Part shown: positions 24,470-33,939 of the stretch, one piece after another
Numbering within the stretch: position 1 is the stretch's first letter
Layout: every line of letters starts with the position of its first letter
Source: Prostheceraeus crozeri
Lineage: Eukaryota > Platyhelminthes > Polycladida > Euryleptidae
NCBI GenBank assembly: GCA_907163375.1
Contig: CAJQUW010005321.1
Location: 1 to 64,000, forward strand
DNA length: 64,000 nucleotides
Direction of reading: 5' to 3'
Position numbers and translations under genes: made by a program
Notes under the pieces: generated by a model
Seen by the model: the letters and a program-made list of their open reading frames with translations, nothing else
The model's database searches: none
What the model was told of the DNA's origin: nothing

Positions 24470-24606
24470 TTTTTTTTATTTTATTATTTTTTTTTTTTTA
24501 TTTTTTTCTTTTTTCACTATATTTATTTTTTTTTTTTTTTTTTTTTTTTTAATTTTCTTTTTATAATTTTTTTTTTTTTTCATTTTTATTTCTTTTTTTT
24601 TTTTTA
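24470..24606 (+). repeat. T-rich low-complexity tract
   Basis: About 137 bases, more than 80 percent T. It accounts for the poly-Phe frame at 24428-24667, which is not a gene. Confidence 0.9.
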
Positions 24607-24931
24607 CCTTATAGTAGTAAAAAGCTTTCCACCAAAAAGGGATGACAAAAAGTCATTTTCATTTTAATTAATTTGCTTTATGCTTTAATTTAATATAGTA
24701 AATATTTCATATTCAATGATAACGATGATAAATTAGTTGCAACTCCATGTTCTTCCGATTTCCAGAAACTTCAACTTATTCTTCTTTAGACACCTCGCTT
24801 TCACTTGACTAATTGCTTTCCACCATCGACAGCTATTGAGTCAAACCGGGAAAGACATCTAGTGTATATAAATGAATTTCAGTTTTCAGTCCAGGTGTTA
24901 TATATCTAGGAGTCCATGATTAAAAAGTCAA

Positions 24932-25022
24932 CTTTTCAGTACGAGGAGCGATATCATTGTCGAGAGAGCTCAGCGATTGAGACAATGATATCGCTCAGAG
25001 TACTGAAAAGGACATTTTAATC
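24932..25022 (+). repeat. Hairpin repeat, copy 2 (best preserved)
   Basis: 30-bp arms 24932-24961 and 24981-25010 pair at 27 of 30 positions around a 19-base spacer (gagagagctcagcgattga). The pairing continues weakly outward (gattaaaa...ttttaatc). The same hairpin occurs at about 17.1 kb. In this copy it abuts the start of the tyrosine-recombinase element, so it may be its terminal structure. Confidence 0.7.
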
Positions 25023-26640
25023 GAGTGAAGGTAATTTATTTCTATGCATGCATCTCCCTCTAGAGTATGTTAGATATCTTAGCGTCCTATTTGTCGGCCA
25101 GACCATGACATTATGAAGTCTATGGTTATGATTAGAAATACATAATATTTCTATTCATGAACTGGGAATAGAAACTACAATTCAAAAGAAGACTTTTTAA
25201 TTTAAATCAGTTCAGAATTATACTTTGGTGTTCAGTATTTGTCACAGTCTAGTAAACAAACAACGAGTGAAAAATGAAGAGAGCAGCAGAAAGCTATCAT
25301 AAAAGAAATAGCATCACAGGCTACTGGCATTATATATGAAGACAAATGGAAACAGTTTAGCGAGTATTGTCAACTATGTGAGAGACAGCCAAAAGAGGAA
25401 GATTTTTCACAATTTTTTGATTAATTAAGAAAAGAAAGGAAGTACGCCTCCATTACTTTATGGACAGTGTACTCAATGTTGAACAATAGGTTGCAACTGC
25501 TCTTTGGCGAAAAGCTTCAAATGTATCCGCGTTTGAACAATTTTGTTAAAGTCGTATGAAGCGGTTATAGTAGGAAAACTGCAAGCCAATTTTCAAAAGA
25601 TTAGATAATGGATTTTCTCTCGAATGCTCCAAATGAACAAGAGTACATTCATATTAAAGCTGCTGTCGTCTTGTCATACTTCGGAGGCTGAAGATGCGCC
25701 GAACTGACAACTATGAAAACAGAAGATATGGAATTTTGAGGTATTTACTAGTGGCATGTGGGTGTCATATTCTGTCAGTAAGCTGAGGCGATAGGCAATC
25801 AGAAATAAGTTCACCGTTCCACTGCACTTTTGTCGCTATCTCGAACAGTTTGACCATTCCTTAACAGAAACAGAAGCAGAAGGCAGAATATTCAAAACCT
25901 TTCATGTGAAGCAAATTGAGGAGTGCTAGTATGTCAACCAACCTATGGGCCCAAAACACATACTGTCAAAGTTGCTGAATATCTAAAGTTTGAAAATCCA
26001 TCAAGCTATACACTGACATGCATTCCGATGCACTGCAGCGAATGTGTTACCTGAACGTGGTGCTTCTTCATCGCTAATGAAGAAGCATTTCAACTGGAAA
26101 GGCGAGAATACTTCCATGAAGTACACTGAAAAACACAAAGTCAGCAAAATTGGGAATTTCCAGCATGATGTCAACTGAAGCTTCGAAACAAGACGGCCAT
26201 TCATGTGAGAAAAAGCAGCTGGTTTTGCATAATTGCTAGAACTTTGTCATTCACTTGTAAATAGCTTCACTTTTGATAATGTCAATCATTGTGTTAAGAA
26301 TACTCATCGTTTAACCATTTGATATTTTTGATTCCACATTCGGTGGACATGATTCTTAAGTGAGCACATCGTACGGTTATTTCATTTCAAATGCTAGAAT
26401 AGGCACTTGTCAAGGATATTCAGCGTAATAACAATCAACATAATACATAGAGAAAATAAATTCATGGCGTAATGTTCTATGTAGCACAAATCATCACCAT
26501 GAGCTGCATAGTATTGACTGCAAGGACTAAAAGTTGAACAGGGACTGAAAAGTGCTCACCAAGGACTGAAAGTTGAACAGGGACTGAAAAGTAATGGTCA
26601 TGCGCTCTAAGGGCTATGGTAATATCAACTTTTCAACACA
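25010..26640 (+). mobile_element. Tyrosine-recombinase (Crypton-like) DNA element, broken
   Basis: A start codon at 25274 (MKRAAESYHKRNSITG) opens a degraded recombinase. The C-terminal half shows the family's catalytic order: Arg in 'GG...RCAELTTMKTEDMEF' near 25690-25735, then the HxxR block 'HAFRCTAANVLPERGASSS' near 26018-26075, His/Trp in 'KKHFNW' and the nucleophile Tyr in 'SMKYTE' near 26116-26130. No reverse transcriptase is attached, which fits Cryptons, the tyrosine-recombinase DNA transposons. The copy is broken in several places. The 3' end contains a 25-bp direct repeat unit (aaggactgaaagttgaacag). The second, deleted copy is at 20.2-22.0 kb. Confidence 0.7.
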
Positions 26641-27742
26641 TGCAGAAGTAAACATCTCACATTTAACTATTCATGGTAGTGAGTTGCCATCCAGCGGAGG
26701 TTTACTCATATTGAGTACTCAAAAATCAATACAATACACTCAGATTGGTTTTCATAATACAATCACTTTCGCTGGACAATTACACAGCAATAGCATCGTA
26801 GGCTCAATTTGCGTAGATGAGATGAACTTTATTGAGCATAGGGTAAAATGGGTGGTATGGACACGGGGGGGATATGGACACTTTTTGATCTAATTTTCGT
26901 TGATAATTCCATGCTAACATATTCATGAAATTCTATTCGATTTGGTTTATATTGTTAAGAAATGATCTGGTGCTTCTTAATATCAGTGATTTGTAGCCAA
27001 TATATTGGTGTTCTGGCATCCAGTGGGCTATTTACACAAAGGATTTTTTTTTGCATATAATCGCTTTAATCTTCAGACTCAAATTTTGGGGAGTAAAAAG
27101 TATCCTTGCATAATGCCACATGTTTTTTTATGATTCACAATGCTTCTAAATATTCCACCGCAAAGCTGAACCTGTATGAAGTTACAGTAAATAATATAAG
27201 AAGAGAATCGAAACTGTTTTTGAAGCAGGGGTGATATGGACATCTTCGATATCCATATTTTGAATACCTAAAGTGGATAGTTGAAGCAGAGTTAGTAACC
27301 AATTTTCTTTTACATGATTGACAATGAGTTCATAAAGATGATCGAACACTTTAGACAGCCGTACAAGGAATTTGAATATTTCAATGTAATAATAACTTGA
27401 TTTAGCGCTGTAAATATTGATTTGGTGAAATATGATCGACGCTATCTATGCAGTATACAATCTGAAATATTTGCAAAACTCAAATCATAATATAGAGGAA
27501 TATCTATGCAAGTCGAGATCGCGTCACCGAAGTTGACTGCATAGCTTACTGATTTATCATAGACTGCTAGGCGCACGTGTCCATATCACCCCGATACGAT
27601 TGGCTGATAACGTGATGAAACTTTTGCTGCCTATGCGATAATAAAATTGAATTCTATGATTCTATCATTGTCATCACTTCTACTCAAATTCATATTAGTT
27701 CATTCATAGTTACTGTGACTAATTGCTGCAATCTAATTTGCA

Positions 27743-29468
27743 ATGCCTAGAACCTATAAATCAAAAAACGCTCGTCTTAACTACAGCAACGATAGCATGT
27801 TAAATGCGATCTGTCTCGTAAAACAGGGTACACCTCTTTCAACGGCTGCTCATCGTTTCAGCGTTCCTCGAAATACTATACTCTCCGTCGACATGTGAAA
27901 AACGAAACTATACGCCCAGGTGGGAAAACTATTTTCACTTATCAACAAGAAAAGATTTTGTGTAAACGCATTCTATATGCAGCTGAGCGTGGATTTCCTA
28001 TGACTATTTCTAACATTCGATTCGCGGCTTATGAATACGCACATACTCTTGATCGTCGCAGAAAATTGAATTCCAGTGTTCCAAATAATTGGCAGAAGAA
28101 CAAGCGGGCATCACTTGACTGGTGGGAGTCGTTCCGCAAACGAAATCCAGATCTTTCGTTACGAAAACCGAAGGACTCTCTGCTGCTCGTGCGCAGGCCT
28201 TTAACAAGGAAAGAGTTGATAGTTATTTCAATGATTTAAGAGAACTGTTTGATCTTCTCAATTTGAGAGACTTTCCTCAGCTTGTCTACAACACAGATGA
28301 GACAGGGATATCCACAGTGCCAAATAATCCCAGCAAAGTGATTGCACAGAAAGGAGCTCGAAGTGTGCAGGCTGTTCGCACAGGTGAGCGAGGAACATTA
28401 ACAACAATCATACCGACTGTTTCTGCATCGGGAGACATTCTGCCACCTTTCGTCATTTGCAATGGGGGCAATGTGAAGATGACTGCACGAAACATCTACG
28501 AAACTCATAATATCGGCGTCGCCTCCACGAAGTCTGGTTATAATGATTCAGAAACTTTTGTTCGATATCTGAATCATTTTGATAGACACAGGACGAAAAT
28601 TCCAGGCAAGAAGTGTGTTTTACTTCTGGACGGACATGCTTCACATGTTTCCATCGAAGCTATTGAATTTCTGTATTAATCATGACATTGAGTTAGTTTG
28701 CATACCACCTCATTCAAGCCATAGATTACAACCGCTTGACACGCATTTTAATGCAGTCCTCAAACGCGCGTGGTGCAAGGCCCTCTTGAAAAATTTTCTA
28801 AACGTGAGCGGAGTCTCCGCGATTACGACCGAAAACTTCGCTTCGCTTTTTTGTGCTGTTTTCAAAGAAATTGAGAAGAAAGTCTTGTTGTTGACGCATT
28901 TGCACATTGCGGAATATATCCATTGCAAAATACAATCAGTGATCATGAGCTCTCCGTTTCAAAGTCATTCCTTTCAGAAGTTGAAAGTAAGATGGAAATT
29001 GATTCAGTCAAGCCTTGTGATGTTCAAGATAATAATTCTGAAGCTATCTTAATCAGATCTATAATTTGCAGCCCTAAGAAAACTTTGAATCCTACACATA
29101 CTGAAGTCCATAAGATTCACATCACGTCTCCAGAAATTAGGGAGAAAAAACTTGTAGTTCGAATGCGATTTGATCAAAAGAAGAAACCATTGTGCCGTTT
29201 GATAAACGATGGACAACAATCGCCATGCACATCCAGAGATATCGAAGACAGTATTTTGCAGCCCTCAACGTCAAAATCTCTAAAAAAAGGATTCTACAAA
29301 GCAAACGAAAAGAAAACTTGATAACAAGGAACACCAATGTTGCTGCTGCGACGCAGCTTGAGAAGAAACGACAGAAGATTGGATGAAATGCGAATCTTGC
29401 AACAAGTGGTGTTGTGAATCCTGTTTCGGCACTTTCCATTGCTATAAATGCGCTGTAAAGTTTATGTG
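27743..29468 (+). pseudogene. pogo/CENP-B-type DDE transposase, frameshifted
   Basis: The start MPRTYKSKNARLNYSNDSML at 27743 opens a psq/CENP-B N-terminal helix-turn-helix (TPLSTAAHRFSVPRNTI). The frame shifts near 27890 into the second DNA-binding half (KNETIRPGGKTIFTY...), and again near 28160 into the DDE_1 domain: 'YNTDETG' (first Asp, 28287-28307), 'LLLDGHASH' (second Asp, 28620-28646), then a stop. After another frame change comes 'PPHSSHRLQPLD' (third Asp block, 28703-28740). The C-terminus ends with a Cys-rich 'CESCNKWCCESCFGTFHCYK' near 29388-29445, a zinc-ribbon-like tail known in animal pogo/Tigger relatives. At least three frame breaks make it inactive. A polyadenylation signal (aataaa) follows at about 29538. 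Confidence 0.85.
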
Positions 29469-29616
29469 AGCCTTCTAGGTAGACTGGTTTTTGTCTCACC
29501 TTTAATAGACTACTTTGTTTTTTTAGATTGTTATGTTGAATAAAGAATTACTCGTTGGTGTCCATATCACCCCGACTCATTTTTTCTCTTGAAATTGTAT
29601 CCCTTACGCGATGCTA

Positions 29617-29972
29617 CACGGTGCGTCTGGCGTGACTATTAGTGGTCACAACTCCTCCATTCAAAATTCCTTCACAACCGTGTTTAGTGGATCCATACTA
29701 GTGATTTGCGACCCAAAACGAAATCTTCTGCTTGTGTCCTTTTTTAGAATCCACGAAAGTCCAAAATGGCGCCTTTTTTCGAAATTTTGGGTTACTTGGC
29801 TATATTTAATCGATTACAGGCCAACCTTTGGCTACGAAAAAGTCATTAATCAAGTAACAGAAATTGTAAATAATATATTTCACAATTTTTAAGATATATT
29901 TCAATGGTTAAACTAGTCTTCTCAGTTTCCAAGATGGCCGCAAAATCAATAAAAGCCATAAATTACAAATTC
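29617..29972 (+). repeat. Left terminal inverted repeat of the RAG1/CMC-like transposon
   Basis: Reverse complement of 32778-33133, including words such as ggatccatactagtgatttg and ccaagatggccgc. Differences are a handful of substitutions and 1-3 base length changes in homopolymers. Confidence 0.9.
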
Positions 29973-30764
29973 ATGCTTATTCTCATTAATAAATAAAATA
30001 AAATCTGCATCATCATCATCACTGTAGTTATAATATCTATATAACTTTCTAAGTAAGCTACGAAATGCTCAAGAAGGAAACTGTTCTCTACAAGATATCT
30101 TTGCAATTTGATTGTGTCAAACGTTGCGCTATGCAAAAGATCAACCATTGATTGAAGGTTTCATTGAAGCTAGCCGATTACATTCAAATTTTGAATCCTA
30201 CATATCTAAGCCACGTGTGAATATTCGTAACTTTATATATGTCGACTTTGTTTCAAATGTTTACTTAATTCGTTGTTGGTTGGTGAGATTGTGCCATGCC
30301 GATAAAAAAACCAATTCATTAAAATAATAGAAAACGGTTTTGTTTGCTTTGCTTTAAGAAAACAAAAGAGATGAGAACAATAACTGATCAGCAAAAAACG
30401 ACGATCGAAGAACATCTGATAAATGGACTTGACTGGAACGACGATGGACTACCCTGCGTCCTTTTTGGATCATGTAGAATTGTGATTTTAGAATACTCCA
30501 GAGGAATATTCCATCACAGGATCGACGTTTTTTACCGATTTTTCATCGTTATTGTCGAGTCGACTTCCACATGTATTACGTCAAATACATTGTGTACGTG
30601 TCTGATTTGTGCAATTGCCGGCTCAAGGATTGGTACCAACCTCGACTCATCGAACACCTCATCGGCTTCTAGTGATCCATCTTCACGAGTTTCGTCATCA
30701 GGATATCCAGAATATAGTGACAAAAACAAAATGTTCTCATTTCGTTTCGTCCCAGAAGCAATGA

Positions 30765-32381
30765 AGGTCTGCAGCTTTTGTTTGACTATCCTGAAGAAAG
30801 GAAAATCACACGTATGTACAAATACGAAGTGACATGAAAACTTGAAAGAGCTCTCTTCACTTGGCGCTACAGCAAATCCTAGTGCAAAGTTAGCAACCGA
30901 CGAATCAACTGGTTGTGTAACTTTACCAACACACACCGGTCGCCCTGTGAAGATATCGACGGAATTCCACATGCGCAAAGTCGTTCGACAAGTGTCCTCA
31001 ACGATTCTCATCTGATGACATGCTTGATATACAAGTTGATATGCAACTCTCTAAGCGGCAAACTTTACACTTGGCTTCTCATCTTCGTGCGAATCATGAT
31101 CACTCTATTGTAGAACCCAGATTGAAAGATAGGCTTGACGACAGGAGTCATCTTTTGGATTCTTACTTTACTGAAAAGAAACTTGAATTCGTCGTGTCGT
31201 CGAATCAGTGTAGTGAAAGTCTTATCTTTTGCCACGACTTGGAGAGCTTTATCAACGATATTGTCCAGTGACGACGTATTTCAGAGCCGGTTCTGAAGTT
31301 TGGTGTTTGACGGAGGAGGCGGCTTCATGAAAAATATGCTTGAGCTTCGTCGAAACCGGTGAGCCAGAGAGCATGAATCAAAATTGTCGGAGGAGTATGT
31401 CCTCTTCGAAGGATTACCGGTGTCAGAAACTTTTTATTGTGGCACTTGCTCCCAATGTAGACGATAGCTATACGAACATGCTCAAAATATGGATTCACCT
31501 TCGCATGAGAGAGCTTTGGAATAGCACGCGCTATCCTCTTCGTTTCGCTACGGATCTGAAGATGGCGAACTTCTTCTAGGACTTATGAGTCATTCGTCTA
31601 GTCACCCGTGTTCTTGGTGCCGTGCCCACCGTGACAATCTGAAATCGAATGCTGCCCACGCACACTCGGTAATATAGCAGAACAATTCTGGAAGTTTTAA
31701 ACCAGCAGAACTCCGACAGAACTGCCGCCTAAAAGGTAAGACAATGTCATCCATGTTCCGCTGTTGAAAGGTGAGCTTGATCAACGCGTTGTTGAAGTGT
31801 TGCCTCCACCGGAGTTGCATCTTTTACTTGGAATTGTGAATAAGATTTATAATGAAATGTTGAAGACATGGGGTGGCGCTCTGCAGTGGAGCAAGTGTTG
31901 TCATGTGGAACGTAGTGCCATTCATGGCGGTTCATTTGATGGAAACGCTTGCAAAAAGTTGTTGACCCGAATTGATTCTTTGCGGGCAATGTGTCCCCTT
32001 CGTTGTTTACGATATGTCACTGCTTTGGAAGATTTTAATCTCGTTGTGAATTCATGTTTTGGAGAAACTTTGAATCCTCAATTTCGTAGACACATTGAAA
32101 AATTTCGTGATAACTACATGGCTTTGGGGATTCAAGTTGCTCCAAAAGTGCATGCTGTTTTTTATCATGTTGGAGAATTTTGTTCTTCGAACAATTGCTC
32201 TTTAGGTGTCTGGAGTGAGCAAGCCAGTGAATCGGTACATGCTGACTTCAAAAAAGTATGGAATAGGTATAAAGTTGTATTTAGTCACCCGAATTATTTC
32301 AAAATGTTGCTGCGTGCAGTATGTGATTATAATTGCATGCATTTGCAGGCAAACTTGTCTTTTATTTGTAATGTTTTGTAG
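30765..32381 (+). pseudogene. RAG1/CMC-like transposase remnant
   Basis: Broken in the first half, then open from 31764 to 32381 (205 codons). In order: a Cys/His block 'CSFCLTILKKGKSHVC' (30765); 'VEPRLKDRLDDRSHLLDSYF' (about 31110); 'DGGGGFMK' (31309-31332, likely first catalytic Asp); 'KLFIVALAPNVDDSY' (31409); 'ATDLKMANFF' then 'HPCSWC' (31603-31620); 'PPPELHLLLGIVN' (31803); 'HGGSFDGNACKKLL' (about 31924-31962); 'HAVFYH' (32151-32168); 'VWSEQASES' (32208-32231). RAG1 and Transib/CMC enzymes share this order: DG-G, CxxC, (D)xLH, GNxARKLx, H(4)H and GAWxSExxES, where CxxC and H(4)H bind zinc and the Glu is the third catalytic acid. The usual second Asp before/after LH is not evident (Glu or Leu instead). 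Related proteins of unassigned function are, as far as I recall, common in cnidarian, mollusc and aphid genomes. Confidence 0.7.
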
Positions 32382-32777
32382 TGTGTTTTTGTAGTAACGT
32401 GCGTGATTATAATTGCATATATTTATAGGCAGAGTTCTCTTTTCTTTGTAGTCTTCGTTTATGAGTGTGAATTATATTGATTCGATCACTGCTACATTGC
32501 TTTTATTGTTGCTTAATGGCTTTAATGCGGTGTATAGGTACCTACGATTTAACCTTAAATTTATGACTGCAAATATATGGGCCTACATGCATGTAATTTA
32601 AGTTTGACCATAAGTACATGTAATCATGATGATAGGATTGTCAGATAGCAAGCAGATGAGGCAGTAAAAATGACTGATTTGTCGACAACATATTTATGTC
32701 TTTACAACTGGAAGAAAGATTCTTATAAGTAAATCCCACTAAACTTCGATATAATTCTAACGATGAGTATGCATGAA

Positions 32778-33133
32778 TTTGTAATTTATGGCTTTTATTG
32801 ACTTTGGCGGCCATCTTGGAAACTGAGAAGACTAGTTTAACCATTGAAATATATCTGAAAATTGTGAAATATATTATTTACAATTTATGTTACTTGATTG
32901 ATGATTTTTTCGTAGCCAAAGGTTGGCCTGTAATCGATTAAATATAGCCAAGTAACCCAAAATTTCGAAAAAAAAAGGCGCCATTTTGGACTTTCGTGGA
33001 TTCCAAAAAAGGACACAAGCAGAAGATTTCGTTTGGGTCGCAAATCACTAGTATGGATCCACTAAACACGGTTGTGAAGGAATTTTGAATGGAGGAGTTG
33101 TGACCACTAATAGTTACGCCAGACGCAACCGTG
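32778..33133 (-). repeat. Right terminal inverted repeat of the RAG1/CMC-like transposon
   Basis: Pairs with 29617-29972. The end is cgccagacgcaaccgtg, followed by the GCTA duplication. Confidence 0.9.
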
Positions 33134-33293
33134 GCTATATATAAATATCATAATGGATTTTCATTCCCTTGAGACATAATGTTATAGAAAGGCAGTGCCC
33201 TAAGTTACAATTTAGCTTATTAAATGTATACATTCGTCCGCTTATTACTTAGAATTTAGACCCTAAGCAAAAAATGTCCATATCACCCCATTT

Positions 33294-33939
33294 GGACTAT
33301 AGCCTATTGAACTATACCTATGTTGCTTACTGTCGATCGAATGTCGAAAAGAAAAATATATTAAGCATTGAGGAATGTGATCACTAGACACAAACGCGCA
33401 GACAGGCAATGTATCTCCGTGATATATACCGCTTCAAGCGCCTGTATTACGAAAGTCATCTGGCTACAATTTCAAACTCTGTTATCATAGAAACCTCTGT
33501 GATTTTCAACTTTAACCATATATGTTTCTTTAAACATATTTGCAATATTATGTTGTCTCAGCAATCATGCCGACATATTGTGGTAAGTAACATTATACAA
33601 GAAAATTGTCATTATGAGGACGTCATATAATTGTGTTTACTGGATTGGTTCTCAACTGAAGACGACTGAATACCAATAACATGTGATACTTAGAAGTTTT
33701 ATAAGATATCTTCCCATTCAGATTTCGTGGTCTTCTTCAACTTCAAGAATCAGTTCTATACGGCTAGGCCTATTGATCATGCGTTTGCTGTTTCATTTCA
33801 CTATGGAGAAATCGGTATGTACGTCCATGTTTGAGAGATTTTTATACACTTTTCATGCTATCCATAATTCGATCAATCAAGTAAACTCTTTCTAATTGTA
33901 TTTGAAATTGTCGCTGATCAGCTGATTTATAATTGCTTC
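33294..33939. other. No gene recognised
   Basis: AT-rich DNA between the pogo right end and the LINE remnant. Two open frames of about 70 codons (33409-33630, 33683-33895) have no splice or family support. Confidence 0.3.

Larger units (their letters stand above)
22063..24918. mobile_element. Unit bounded by 230-bp inverted repeats
   Basis: 22063-22296 and 24692-24918 are reverse complements over about 230 bp with moderate divergence. Shared words run in mirrored order: catggactcctagatata, ggaagaacatggagttgcaac, tcgatggtggaaagcaatta. Between them lie 2.4 kb containing a minus-strand retroelement fragment and a T-rich tract. The unit sits exactly between the two tyrosine-recombinase element copies: 33 bp after the end of one, 14 bp before the hairpin that precedes the other. 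Confidence 0.6.
29613..33137 (+). mobile_element. RAG1/CMC-like DNA transposon with 355-bp inverted ends
   Basis: The element spans 29617-33133. Its ends are CACGGT(T)GCGTCTGGCG in inverted orientation, flanked by the direct 4-bp repeat GCTA (29613-29616 and 33134-33137). The arms 29617-29972 and about 32778-33133 match over about 355 bp with only scattered differences (I estimate well above 90 percent), implying a young insertion. It lies inside the 3' part of a pogo element. The 5'-CAC terminus and 4-bp duplication agree with Chapaev-type members of the CACTA-Mirage-Chapaev superfamily, and the internal transposase remnant agrees with a RAG1-like fold. Superfamily assignment is inference. 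Confidence 0.8.
26846..33293 (+). mobile_element. pogo/Tigger-type transposon with internal repeats of its end motif
   Basis: The approximate ends are 'aaatgggtgg-tatggacac' at 26846 and the inverse 'gtccatatcaccccattt' at 33276-33293. The motif ggggtgatatggacac recurs at about 26866, 27226, 27577 (inverse), 29558 (inverse) and 33276 (inverse), forward on the left and inverse on the right, as expected for terminal and subterminal binding repeats. The transposase lies at 27743-29468. A different DNA transposon (29617-33133) is inserted into the 3' flank, so the pogo element proper is about 2.9 kb. Exact ends and the TA duplication could not be fixed. Confidence 0.6.

Noticed and set aside
24428-24667. 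79-codon Phe-rich open frame
   Set aside because: Same cause: T-rich tract.
30532-31011. 159-codon minus-strand open frame
   Set aside because: Antisense to the RAG1-like transposase remnant; the plus strand carries the recognisable motifs, and the minus frame has no splice or family support.
31602-31989. Minus-strand frames of 72 and 80 codons
   Set aside because: Antisense to the open part of the RAG1-like transposase.
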